Shown piece by piece: positions 42,191 through 53,430 of a DNA stretch of 64,000 nucleotides. The notes beneath the pieces are model-generated. The model searched no databases, had not been told where the DNA came from, and saw nothing but the letters and a program-made list of their open reading frames with translations. A program made the position numbers and the translations under genes. The DNA comes from Adiantum capillus-veneris (taxonomy: Eukaryota > Streptophyta > Polypodiopsida > Polypodiales > Pteridaceae): positions 10,654,478 through 10,718,477 of the forward strand of contig CM043961.1 of assembly GCA_014529385.2 (NCBI GenBank). The letters are read 5' to 3'. How positions within the stretch are numbered: position 1 is the first letter of the stretch; the number at the start of each line of letters is the position of its first letter.

Positions 42191-43250
42191 TTAAGCATGA
42201 TAGCATTTGATCCGAGATCCATTGACTAACGGCAGTGGAACTCCTTCGAGAGTGGCTAATTGTACAGCTCCGTGGGGTAGAATCTCCATCACCTTATATG
42301 GTCCTTTCCATGCTGGGACCAACTTCTTTGCTTTTTTTAGAAACTTGGCTTGATAAAGTAGCACCAGTGCTCCTTGCGTTATTTGCGGCTTTCTGAGATG
42401 GCGATCATGCCAGGCTTTACGACGAAGCTGCTCTGCTTCCAGAGCCAGTGAAGCCAAACTTCGGCTTTGTCCAAAAGGAAAAGACGAGAGACAGATGCCG
42501 ACCCCAAATCTCCATTGGCAAAAGACTGCCCACTCGCGGAGATCCTGCGTTGAATTCGAAAGGTGCTATCGCTTCCAAACCGAAAGCCAAGTCAAATGGG
42601 GTATGATTGGTTGTGGCTTTGAAAGAAGTTCGATATGCCCAGAGTGTACCGTGGATAGCTTGAGCCCAAGTCGAGGGATGAAGATGACATGCTTTCCACA
42701 GGAGTGCTATCAGAACCTTATTAGTGCTTTCTGCTTGCCCATTTGCTCTAGGGTAATAGGAACAAGATTTTCGATGAAAAATCTTGTAGTTGGCAAGCAA
42801 GGTTGAAATTGTTTCATTCACAAAGTGACTACCCCTGTCACTGGTGATTTCCAAGGGACATCCAAACCTGCACAAAATATTTTCGTAGAGAAACTTGGCT
42901 ATCGTAGTGCCAATGCAGTCCGTTGTTGCTAGTACCTCTGCCCACTTTGTTGCGTAATCTGTAGCCGCCAAGAGATACTTCCGTTTGCCGGGTTGGGCGG
43001 AGGGAGTAATTGGACCTACAAAATCTATGCCCCATCTCTCAAAGGGTTGCCATGCCATAGAGACCTGCAAAGGACGGTTTGATTGCTTGCTTGGTTTAGG
43101 GCCACAGCGCTGACATACATCGCATACCTTTACATAGGCAATTGCATCGCGAAAAATATAGGGCCACCATAAGCCACAATGGAGATTCTTCTGTGCAGTA
43201 ATATGACCAGGGTAATGGCCACCAGTGGGACAACTGTGGGCATCCTCCAA
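42191..43250 (-). pseudogene. G3b integrase
   Basis: Zinc region CPTGGHYPGHITAQK and CDVCQRCGPKPSKQSN. Core RWGIDFVGPITPS, EITSDRGSHFVNETIST and YYPRANGQAESTNKVLIALL give D, D, E. The C-terminal segment (42191-42457) reads HLRKPQITQGALVLLYQAKF and KLVPAWKGPYKVMEIL, a GPY-type module, ending at KCYHA. A frame change at about 42440 is the main lesion. No chromodomain. Confidence 0.92.
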
Positions 43251-43263
43251 AATAAACTCGACT

Positions 43264-44118
43264 TCATGAGGGGAGACACACCGCCTCAGAACACCATCCT
43301 ACCCCGATTTGTATAGCTGGCCCCCAATCAAAGTGAATGGCCAAGATTAAGCAACACAGGCGTCTCTTCAACAGTGGAGAAGTGTTCTCTGGGTATAGGC
43401 CAGTAGAAAGCAGATGCAAAACATCGCCGTACCATTCCGGAGTGGTATCCACCTTAGAGAGACTGCTATTGGGAAAGTCGTCAGCAACCCCTGTTGCTTC
43501 TTCACCAATGTGAACGTGAGAAAGGTGGTCGGCAAGGACATGATGTTTGTCGGGCTTGAGTACCACTTCGAAATCAAACTCTTGAAATAAGAGTAGGCAT
43601 CGCCATACTCTACCTGCAACCTGAGGCTTGTTGAGTAGATATCGCAGGGCATGGTGATCAATAATAGCTGTGTAGTGGACTCCTAATAAGTAATGCCGAA
43701 ATTTTTGCAGAGCATACACAATAGCTAAACCTTTCCTTTTTGTAGGGCTATAGTTACGCTCTGCCTTGGTGAGTAGGCGACTCGCATAGTGAACAGGGCG
43801 ATCCAGGTTGTACTCCTTACTAGGCTGAGTCAGCACCGCACCCACATCCAGTTGACTAGCATCTGTATGGACATGAAAGGTGAGAGACCAGTCGGGAGCT
43901 ACTAAGATAGGTGCTTCAGTGAGGCGTTTTTTAAGGTATGCAAAAGCTTCAGCCTCTGCATTTGACCATTGAAAGGGAACAACAGCACTGGTTAGGCGGG
44001 TTAGGGGTTGAGCCACCTGTGCATACATGCGTATAAACCTGCGATGATAACCTGTGTGGCCTACAAAGCTCTGTACCCCTTTTGGGTTGATGGGAGGTGG
44101 TAGCTTTAAGATTGCCAC
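43264..44118 (-). pseudogene. G3b RT connection and RNase H
   Basis: 285 codons open: MAILKLPPPINPKGVQSFVG, RRFIRMYAQVAQPLTRLTSA, FHVHTDASQLDVGAVLTQPS, HYASRLLTKAERNYSPTKRK, IIDHHALRYLLNKP, FEVVLKPDKHHVLADHLSHV. It follows RT after a stop at 44140-44142 and precedes integrase after a frameshift near 43330. Confidence 0.9.
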
Positions 44119-44139
44119 GATCTTCTCTGGGTCAGGCGC

Positions 44140-45488
44140 TCAACCTTTAGCAGACACCACATGGCCTAAAAGTGTACCTTCAGTAACTAAAAAATGACAT
44201 TTGTTAGGATTTAGCTTTAGGCGTACCTCTCTGCACCTGAGGAAGACAGCAGAGAGCTGAGCGAGGTGTTCCTCTAGATTTTCCATTGGGGTTGAACATT
44301 GAGCACCTGAGAAGGTCGAAAAATCGTCCATGAAGATGCAAAGATGATCCGTAAGCAGAGGACAAAAAATGAGATATACCGCCCTATTGAAAGAAGGTGG
44401 GGCATTTTTCAACCCAAAAGACATTCGAGTGTAGATAAAAATACCCCGGGGAGTCACAAAGGCCATTTTCAGTTGATCACCTGGATGGATGCTCAATTGA
44501 TTGTCTCCACTAAACCCATCCATGAAACTGTACAATACATGCCCTGCTACATCTTCGAGCACACGCTCAGTGAAAGGCGTTGGGAAACCATCTGGGATAG
44601 TTACCTTATTAAGAGCACGGTAATCTACACACGGATTTTGTTGGACTGCTTCTTAGGCGCTATCACCATGGGTGATAACCACTCAGAGTGCTCCACAGGT
44701 ACAATGATCCCTGCCTCTTGCATTTTTTCTAACTCTGACTTAACCGCCTCAGCATACTTTGGGTTGAGCTTGTAAGCTCGGCCTCTTACAGGCTTAGCCC
44801 CTTCAACCAGAGGTATAGTATGGACACCCAATTCTGGTGGGATCTCCCCCAAATCCTTGTAGGACCAAGCAAAAACATCTCTAAAAGAGTGTATGAAAGA
44901 GACTACCTGATTGAGTAATACGGGATGCTCCCATAACCAAGCTGCTAACAATACATGCCGAGGGTTGTCAGGATCTCTCAGGTTGACTTCTCTGACCGGG
45001 TCCAGGGGTGTAGCTGGAGAGGATGCTTCTGAAGATGAGAGGTGAGCTGCCTCCTCGAGCTTCAGGACATCATGTGCAGGTGTTTGATCCATTAGAAACT
45101 CTCCATACTCTTCTTGTAACCGTCCTGGTGGGAGCTCCTCGAATGGTAAATCCTCAGACCCAGACATAACAGAGTGCTTTTGTAGTGGGTCCGACTTGGG
45201 AGATGCTACAAGAAGGGGGAAATCTTTGGCGAGTGCATGCAGAGGAGATTTCTCTCCCCTTCCGTGATGTGTTATAGGTTCCCCAAGACCGAGGACTTCC
45301 ATCGGCGGGTCATTCGAAGCATGAGAATTTGGGGCTGACAAACTTACTTCTTCGAGTGTTGTACTGTCCGCTGTAGGACTTTGGACATCTGTGTCCTCCT
45401 GAGGAGTTTGAAGAGAGAGTGTTACTGGCGGCACAAGTGAGTGTTGAATAGAGACCATGTAGCATGGCATCGATGTGATAACTTCCAA
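44140..45488 (-). pseudogene. G3b pre-RT region and reverse transcriptase
   Basis: 45488-44625 encodes a spacer of about 190 residues (acidic, Ser/Pro-rich), then VSFIHSFRDVFAWSYKDLGE, GVHTIPLVEGAKPVRGRAYK and EWLSPMVIAPKKQSNKIRV. A one-base-type frame change near 44630 leads to 44562-44140: FSGDNQLSIHPGDQLKMAFV, MSFGLKNAPPSFNRAVYLIF, CIFMDDFSTFSG (FMDD), KLNPNKCHFLVTEGTLLGHV. The spacer is shared with G3a. Confidence 0.9.
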
Positions 45489-45491
45489 CCA

Positions 45492-45960
45492 CTATAGCAG
45501 GTCCTTGTTAGACCCGTCAGGTGGGATGGGCTGCTCAGGGTCGGGGTGTGACTGTACTGACAATGAGCTGTGATGAGCCACTGGATCCATCCCTCCTTCA
45601 AGCCGGATTTGCTGCATTTGGGAGCCAGGAGTATGTATCCACATGGCGTTGTTCCCCCAATCATGGAGTGCCATAGTATGCCGCAACTATGGTCTACCAA
45701 TCAGCAAAGGGAATCCTCCCTCCACCTGAGGAAGACTGACCACCACAAAATCCAAGCTAAATGTGAAGTCTTGTACCTTCAAAGGCACCTTCTCTACTAT
45801 GCCATAGGGTAGACTGTCCTCTGGTCTGCCAATGTAACAGTGAATAGAGCAGGGCGAGTAGGCTGCAGACCTAAGGCTAACATGGTAAATTCGAGCATTA
45901 GATTGAATCCAGACCCACCATCCACTATGATGCCTGAGAATTCATGCCCAAGAATAGATA
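45492..45960 (-). pseudogene. G3b protease region
   Basis: The active site is near 45920-45935 (VDGGSGFNLM), followed by LALGLQPTRPALF and a small deletion after TVYP. The frame then continues as RPWLRHTMALHDWGNNAMW, HTPGSQMQQIRLEGGMDPVA. This uninterrupted LEGGMDP is the sequence in which G2 inserted in G3a. Stops make it non-functional. Confidence 0.78.
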
Positions 45961-46051
45961 CAGTAAGACGTGGACTTTTATGTCGGTCAGGGGAGCAGCT
46001 GGATATGAAATCATGTAGGACTCCAAGGGCCTCACAGGTAGGTGCCTGCCA

Positions 46052-48033
46052 CTAGGCCCTGTACCAGGGTACAAAGACTGAATTATTGAGAGCGTCACTT
46101 CTAAGGGTTGCATCTAGCCGGAGCATCTCATACAGAGACACTTGCAGAAAGGTGTTCTTCAAGATTGCTTCCGCTTTGGGCCTAGCTACTACAATCTCGG
46201 CCTCCTCGGAAACTTTGACCTGTTGCAAGTCAGCCACTGCTGCCAGGAAGGCTCCATCAATGTCCGAAAGCATAGAGATTGGCCTATTCTTTTCAGCACT
46301 TACGGGTTCGACATTTTGAACAGGTTGCGGAAAGGTTGGACAGGATGGTCCTGTTGGCAAACTTAAACCCAGGGCTGCTCTTTGTGCTCGAGTGAGTACG
46401 CCAGCAGGCTCTGCTGCTTGTTGTGGCCGAACTGTATGTGTAGCACGTGCTGGCTGAGGGGTGGTGTTCACTGTGATGAGATTGATTTTCGGGAATGTAA
46501 ACTCTTGTTGGTTTTGATTCGGGCCTGAAGATGAGGATGCCCTTTGTTTGGGACAATCTTTACTATAGTGGTCCTTAGACTCCGGACAATGTCTGCAAGG
46601 AGGAGACTATTCAGGTAAAGGACACTTACTTTAGTAATGCCCATATCACCGCATCTGTAGCATAAGGTTGGCCGATTAGACGGACGAAACGGGGGACGAG
46701 GTGGTCACTGCTCTTGTTGTTGCATGGTGCTGGAGGCTGAGGTGTAGAAGCTTTGGGGAACTGAGGGAGTACTAGCATGATAAAAGCTGGGGGGTGCAAA
46801 GTTCTTGTGCATACCTTGCTGCATAGGGGGTGTTGTCAGCAGAGGAGGCAATGGGTTTTGATGGCCATAGGGTGAGACCATGTTGGATGCAGGTGCTAGC
46901 CCTTTTGGAGAGAAGGACCTAGACTTTGTTGTAATTGCCGCATTTCTTTGATATAGTAACAATCCTTATCTTCGTGCCCTGATTTTTCGCAGAACTGGCA
47001 ATAAGCCCGAAGGGGACAGTCCTGTGGAGCATGTCTAGGAGAGCGACAAGAGCTACACCATACCATAGCTTTAGTCTCCTGCTGAGACCGAAGCTCTTCT
47101 AGTTCTCTCTTGATTTGATCCAAAGCCTCAAGGTGCGATGGTTTCTCTTGTCTCAGAGAGATTGGTTTCTCTTCTTGGAGGGCGCGTTGTAGTTTCAGGG
47201 CTTCGAGTTCCCTGCACAAGGAAGTCAAAGGATCAGCAAGACTACCTTCCAAGAACACAGAGGGAGTATCTATGTGAGGAGAGTTGTTGAACAGCTTCCT
47301 AGCCCCCTCTATCCTAGTAGGAGCTGCAATGAATCCCTCCAGAGTGGCGTCGGGTCGGAGGCTCTCTCGGAGCTTTTGCTGAGAGGTTTAGGGGAGCGCC
47401 TTCTCCACCCACTTCTTAACCATGAATTCACCGGGTTGCTAGGGAAGCTTGGCAACCAGAGACTTGGTTTTGGTCATAAGCTCTGCAAAAGTCTCCTCTG
47501 GCTGGAGCACCATGTTGGCCAACTCATCCAACACTTTCTCTTGGTAGTCACCCGGCCTGAAAGCTGCACAGAACTGTTGTCTTAAGTCTGCCCAAGTTGC
47601 AAAATGATTCTCTGCAAACTGGTTGTACCATTTGTCTGCTAAGCCGTCCAAGGTGGATGGAAAAAGTACTAGATGATACGAACCTCCGTGCATGGTCGTC
47701 CGCATCTTCCGAGGAGAGTCCTTTGAAGGTGGGGAACTTGATGTTTACCTTCGCCAACACACTAGCCAACGCCTCCATGGCCCCTTGTTGAGCCTGTTGC
47801 TTAATAGCCTCCTGTAGCAGAATAGGAGAGAGCTTTGCTGGAGAAGGTGATCTAGAAGATGTGGAACCGGATGAAGGAATGGGGGATGAAGGAATGGGGG
47901 GTGTCGTATGTGGAGGTATGGTTGATGAGGTTAATGGACTTCTACTAGATACCACAGGGCCTCTTCGGTTATAGTGCTTCAGAGCGCTCAGTAGTGTGCT
48001 TTGACGCTCAACTGGCCGCCTTGTATGTGTCAT
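46052..48033 (-). pseudogene. G3b Gag (frameshifted, four knuckles)
   Basis: Starts MTHTRRPVERQST. The capsid part (EALASVLAKVNIKFPTFKGL) is broken by a deletion of about 40 bp at 47670-47690 relative to G3c. Knuckles: CSSCRSPRHAPQDC, CQFCEKSGHEDKDC, CYRCGDMG followed after a frame slip by HY-stop-SKC, and CRHCPESKDHYSKDC. Shared with G3c are a TAG after AKLP, a TAA after LP before TSQQKL, and the one-base slip in knuckle 3. The C-terminal part (46052-46471) contains SMLSDIDGAFLAAVADLQQV. Confidence 0.88.
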
Positions 48034-48351
48034 GCAATGAACAACATAGGTCTAAAACAGAACAAGTGAGGATAGTGACTACACCACCTGGTCCAGGACC
48101 AGTGACTAGACCACCTAGCTGGCAGGACGAGGAGCGCTGGACCAGGGCGAGGACTAGACCAGCACCAAGGACCGGGGACGAGGACTAGGATTGGTTGGAC
48201 CAGGGCCAGAGAGCACCAGACCAGCAGACTATCTACCCAGTGTAAGCAAGTGTGCGGAGCCAGGTAACAACCAATTAGCTTCACGATTTGTATCTCCACA
48301 AGAGTGAGACTTCCTTTGAGGTCCTACCGTGATTCCCAAAATGAGAGCACC
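48034..48351 (-). other. G3b PBS and leader
   Basis: Next to the 5' LTR lies GGTGCTCTCATTTTGGGA (48334-48351 on the minus strand), the likely primer binding site. The leader has the same CTGGTC/CCTGGTCC-type repeats as G3a and G3c. No coding frame. Confidence 0.65.
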
Positions 48352-48937
48352 TGTAGCGCGGATAATGTGTCGTGCTCTCTACAGTGGGTGGTCCTCAGTG
48401 CAATGTGCGTGACAATCTCACTCAAACAAACTGAATCTCCCTCAAACAGACTGAACAGAAAGGAAACAATAGACGTCAACAGAGCTCACAAAGACACAAC
48501 AGCATGCCACAACATATGACTCGACTATCTCAAAGACTGATACAGACTCTGGCGTGGCAGCACACTCAGCTCCAACCTTGGACTCACAAGTACAATGGGG
48601 GTGTCGAGGCTCAGATGTGCCGGGATGGTGAAGACGTGCTCTGCGTATCGACTCACTCTAGACGCCTATGTACAAGATAATGCCACCGGCCCAAAACGAC
48701 TACTCATATGTACAATCATCAAGAGCCACCAACGGCTCATAAAGAACATCATCTAAGTCTATCCCCACTGGGTGGCGGTGGTGACTTGGCCACGATGTCC
48801 ACTGGACCACCCTATCCCTGCCACGTGTCTCTGCCCAACGAGTCCGTCTAGTGTGAACCGATCATACCAAAGACCAACTGACCAAAGCCCAACTGTAAAC
48901 TAACTATCCTGTGAAAGTGACACTGTAGCCTACTACA
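48352..48937 (-). repeat. G3b 5' LTR (586 bp)
   Basis: Minus strand starts TGTAGTAGGCTACA and ends CGCGCTACA. It carries a single ACACGTGG motif (CCACGTGT on plus at 48821-48828). Target duplication GACGC follows at 48938-48942. Confidence 0.93.
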
Positions 48938-48942
48938 GACGC

Positions 48943-51151
48943 CTGAGAATTGATGCCCAAGAATAGATACAGTAAGACGTGGACTTTTATAGTCGGACAG
49001 GGGAGCAGCTGGATATGAAATCATGTAGGACTCCAAGGGCCTCACAGGTAGGTGCCTGCCACTAGGCCCTGTACCAGGGTACAAAGACTGAATTATTGAG
49101 AGCGTCACTTCTAAGGGTTGCATCTAGCCGGAGCATCTCATAAAGAGACACTTGATGAAAGGTGTTCTTCAAGATTTCTTCCGCTCTGGGCGTAGCTCCT
49201 ACCATCTGGGCCTCCTCGGAGACTTTGACCTATTGCAAGTCAGCCCCAGTGCTACCAGGAAGGCTCCATCAATGTCCGAAAGCATAGAGATTGGCCTATT
49301 CTTTTCACCACTTACGAGTTCCTCATTTTGAACAGGTTGCGGAAGGGTTGGACAGGATGGTCCCGTTGGCAAACTTAAACCCAGGGCTGCTCTTTGTGCT
49401 CGAGTGAGCACGCCAGCAGGCTGTGCTGCTTGTTGTGGCCGAACTGTATATGTAGCAGGTGCTAGCTGAGGGGTGGTGTTCACTGTGATTAGATTGATTT
49501 TCGGGAATGTAAACTCTTGTTGGTTTTGATTCGGGCCTGAAGATGAGGATGCCCTTTGTTTGGGACAATCTTTACTGTAGTGGTCCTTAGACTCCGTACA
49601 ATGTCTGCAAGGAGGAGACTCTTGAGGTCAAGGACACTTACTTTGGTAATGCCCATATCACCGCATCTGTAGCATAAGATTGGCCGATTAGACGGACGAA
49701 ACGGGGGACGAGGTGGTCGCTGCTCTTGTTGTTGCATGGCGCTGGAGTCTGAGGTGTAGAAGCTTTGGGGAACTGAGGGAGTACTAGCATGATAAAATCT
49801 GGGGGGGTGCAATTTTGTTGTGCATACCTTGCTGCATAGGGGGTGTTGTCAGTAGAGGGGGCAACGGGTTTTGATGGCCATAGGGTGAGACCATGTTGTA
49901 TGCAGGTGCTAGCCCTTGCTAGAGAGAAGGACCTAGACTTTGTTGTATTTGCCGCAATCCTTTGATATAGTAACAATCCTTATCTTCGTGCCCAGATTTT
50001 TCGCAGAACTGGCAATAAGCCCGAAGGGGACAGTCGTGTGGAGGATGTCCACGAGAGCGACAAGAGTTGCACCATACCATAGCTTTAGTCTCCTGCTGAG
50101 ACCGAAGCTCTTCTAGTTCTCTCTTGATTTGATCCAAAGCCTCAAGGTGCGATGGTTTCTCTTGTCTCAGAGAGATTGATTTCTCTTCTTGGAGGGCGCG
50201 TTGTAGTTTCAGGGCTTCGAGTTCCCTACGCAAGGAAGTCAAAGGATCAGCAAGACTACCTTCCAAGAACACAGAGGGAGTATCTATGTGAGGAGAGTTG
50301 TTGAACAGCTTCCTAGCCCCCTCTATCCTAGTAGGAGCTGCAATGAATCCCTCCAGAGTGGCGTCGGGTCGGAGGCTCTCTCGGAGCTTTTGCTGAGAGG
50401 TTTAGGGGAGCGCCTTCTCCACCCACTTCTTAACCATGAATTCACCGGGTTGCTAGGGAAGCTTGGCAACCAGAGACTTGGTTTTGGTCATAAGCTCTGC
50501 AAAAGTCTCCTCTGGCTGGAGCACCATGTTGGCCAACTCATCCAACACTTTCTCTTGGTAGTCACTCGGCCTGAAAGCTGCACAGAACTGTTGGCTTAAG
50601 TCTGTCCAAGTTGCAAAATGATTCTTTGCAAACTGGTTGTACCATTTGTCTGCTAAGCCGTCCAAGGTGGATGGAAAAAGTACCAGATAAGCATCTTCTC
50701 TGTTAAGACCACGTCCTCTACAGAGAGATAGGAACCTTCGTGCATGGTCGTCAGCATCTTCCGAAGAGAGTCCTTTGAAGGTGGGGAACTTGATGTTTAC
50801 CTTGGCCAACACACTAGCCAATGCCTCCATGGCCCCTTGTTGAGCCTGTTGCTCAATAGCCTGCTGTAGCAGAATAGGAGAGAGCTTTTCTGGAGAACGT
50901 GATCTGGAAGATTTGGAACCGGATGAAGGAATGGGGGATGTCGTATGTGGAGGTATGGTTGATGAGGTTAATGGACTCCTACTAGATACCACAAGTCGTC
51001 TTCGGTTATAGTGCTTCAGGGGACTCAGTAGTGCACTTTGACGCTCAACAGACCGCCTTGTATGTGTCATGCAGTGACCACCAATCCAACCAAGCTTTGG
51101 GCAAGAAGACTCTAACTCTAGGCTGAACAACACAGGTCTAAAACAGGACAA
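48943..51151 (-). pseudogene. G3c Gag
   Basis: The longest continuous frame is 50453-51151 (232 codons) with the capsid core, including KWYNQFAKNHFATWTDLSQQ. The rest is split by the TAG and TAA shared with G3b and by frame changes. Knuckles: CNSCRSRGHPPHDC, CQFCEKSGHEDKDC, CYRCGDMG (then slipped), CRHCTESKDHYSKDC. The protein ends at GHQFSGV (48943-48965), where G3b is inserted; the next residues are at 37695. Confidence 0.88.
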
Positions 51152-51430
51152 GTGAGGATAGTGACTAGACCACCCGATCCAGGACCAGTGACTAGACCAC
51201 CTAGCTGGCAGGACGAGGAGGACTGGACCAGGGCTAGGACTAGACCACGACCAGGGACGAGGACTAGGACTGGTTGGACCAGGGCGAGAGAGGACCAGAC
51301 CAGTAGACTATCTACACAGTGCAAGCAAGTGTCCAGAGCTAGGTAACAACCAATTAGCTTCACGATTTGTATCTCCACAAGAGTGAGACTTCCTTTGAGG
51401 TCCCACCGTGATCGCCAAAATGAGAGCACC
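51152..51430 (-). other. G3c PBS and leader
   Basis: GGTGCTCTCATTTTGGCGAT lies adjacent to the LTR, the likely primer site, followed by leader with GGTCC/CTAGTCC repeats. No coding frame is seen. Confidence 0.65.
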
Positions 51431-52008
51431 TATAGCACGGATAATGTGTCGTGCTCTCTACAGTGGGTGGTCCTCGGTGCAATGTGCGTGACAATCTCAC
51501 TCAAACAGACTGAACAGAAAGGAAACAATAGACGTCAACAAAGCTCACAAAGACACAACAGCAGACAAGAACATATGACTCGACTATCTCAAAGACTGAT
51601 ACAGACTCTGGCGTGGCAGCACACTCAGCTCCAGCCCAAGACTCACAGGTACAATGGGGGTGTCGAGGCTCAGATTTGCAGGGATGGTGAAGACGTACTC
51701 TGTGTATAGACTCGCTCACTCTAGACGACTACGTACAGCCCTCTAACCCAAAACTACTACTCATATATACAATCATAAAGAGACACCAACAGCTCATAAA
51801 GAACATCATCTAAGTCTATCCCCACGGGGTGGCGGTGGTGACCTGGCCACGATGTCCACTAAACCACCGTATCCCTGCCATGTGTCTCTGCCCAGCGAGT
51901 CCGTCTAGTGTGAACCGAGCAAACCAAAGACCAAGACCAAAGACCAACTGTAAACTAACTGAACTGTAAACTAATTGTCCTGTGAAAGTGACACTGTAGC
52001 TTGCTACA
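51431..52008 (-). repeat. G3c 5' LTR (578 bp)
   Basis: Minus strand starts TGTAGCAAGCTACA and ends CCGTGCTATA. The G-box is mutated (CCATGTGT at 51876-51883). Its outer end abuts LINE E at 52009 in the middle of ORF2 sequence, so G3c inserted into LINE E. The opposite flank of G3c is lost. Confidence 0.9.
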
Positions 52009-53084
52009 GGAGCTTCAGCGATGCCTTGTGGGTGGTACGATTGATATTCTTATGCTTCACGAGCACCATCTTTGTGAGAGCCGCATTCGGCGATGTGGTC
52101 ACATTTTGCGTGGTCGGTATGAGACTTTTTGGTCAGCTGCTTTTGGCTTGGAGGCATCTAGGGAGGGATATGTATGACTATTGCAGATTCACGGTAGCAG
52201 GCCATTGTTGGCACATGTATTATTGTGTCACGCAAGGCCCAATGGATTACTATGCGGGCTCATGGTTGCCTCATGGGCTTCCTGAACATTTATGCGCCCA
52301 ATGTGGCAAGTGCACGAGCTAAGTTTTGGTCACATATTGTAGAGTCTTTGCCGCATGAAAAGCAGTGGTGTGTCGGGGAGACTTCAACATGTTGGAGGAC
52401 CCCTCAGATAGGATTGAAGGTAGCCATGCTACTATGCACGGGGCTAAATTGGCAGCATGGGAGTGTTTATGTATGGCACTGAGGATTTCAGATGTTTGGC
52501 AGCATGCAGACTTTGTGCGGTCCCCAAACAGCTTGTCTTCCTCTCGCCCTGACCGTGGAGTAGGAGTGAATCTATCTTGGATAGATCGCTTTTACGCCAG
52601 TGATCACATCTGTGACATGGGAGGATATGTTTGCATTCTGGCAGGGACTACATTTTCAGATCATGGGCCAGTGATCCTTACAATGACAGACAGACAGAGG
52701 AGTGGGAGCACGATGTTGCGTATCCCTGAGAGGGTCTTGCTGGATCTAGATCTTAGAGACCGGGTGGTGGCACTTTGGACAGAGAGTATGGGCACTCAGG
52801 GCACCCCTGCTGGTAGAGTGACCTCTCGACTTGTTGAGCTTAGTCGCTTCTTCCTCGAGGAGTCTGCAGCTCGCATGGCTGCAGCCAGGGAGGAGAAGTG
52901 TCTCCAACGCGGCATTGCTTCCTTATAACGGATGCAAGAGCACCGGCCAGACTATCCTTGGTTGCAGGAGCAGATGCAGCAAGCTTGACAGGAGCTGACT
53001 AGCATTGAGGAACAACATCATGAGTTTGCCTTTCATTGGCACGCAGCTCAATGGACCCAGGTGGGCGACAGAGTTATTGAGGAG
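52009..53084 (+). pseudogene. LINE E endonuclease and connector
   Basis: The first part is readable in shifted frames (FLNIYAPNVASARAKFWSHI at about 52280). The frame 52365-52928 gives CRGDFNMLEDPSDRIEGSHA, NLSWIDRFYASDHICDMGGY and TFSDHGPVILTMTDRQRSGS. The catalytic GDFN and SDH boxes are kept. Stops at 52926-52928 and near 52987 follow, then the connector until the hAT-like insertion. Confidence 0.87.
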
Positions 53085-53430
53085 CATAGTGACATAAGAA
53101 CGCTTTTTGGCCCTCTAAAACGACAAAACAGCCGAAACGTTTCGGCAAAACGGGCGAAACGACTTGACTTTTTTTTGCCCCCCTTTTAACCTGTTGACCT
53201 CAAACCACCTTTTTGGGGATTTGTTAATCCATGTACAAAGGCCGCCTCGTGATCAAGTCTCACATCTAGATTTTGGTATTTCACATGCCTTGCGAGGTGA
53301 TGCATAATTATGGGTACATACGTGTAAAACGAAACCTATGTTTTACTTTCTTTGAGCTTCGAAACGAAAGCTTTAAGAAACCTCGAAACCTTGAAACGCA
53401 TGAAACCTTGAAATGTTTCATGTCACACTG
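53085..53430 (+). mobile_element. hAT-like non-autonomous element (346 bp) in LINE E
   Basis: The left end CATAGTGACATAAG and inverted right end CAGTGTGACATGAAAC are imperfect terminal repeats. The flanks ttgaggag (53077-53084) and ctggggag (53431-53438) form an imperfect 8 bp duplication. Removing it restores the LINE frame VGDRVI..FFETVGPG. The interior is rich in GAAACG and CGAAAC repeats and has no transposase. Confidence 0.75.

Larger units (their letters stand above)
37701..48937 (-). mobile_element. G3b: complete Tat/Athila-like gypsy element nested in G3c
   Basis: 11.24 kb minus-strand element with 5' LTR 48352-48937, PBS region, gag, protease, RT, RNase H, integrase, a C-rich (element strand) array, an accessory frame, and 3' LTR 37701-38568. 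A perfect target duplication GACGC flanks it (37696-37700 and 48938-48942). The target is the gag-protease region of a same-family element. By eye the shared parts of its LTRs differ at about 8 of 250 positions. Coding regions contain stops and indels. Confidence 0.92.
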
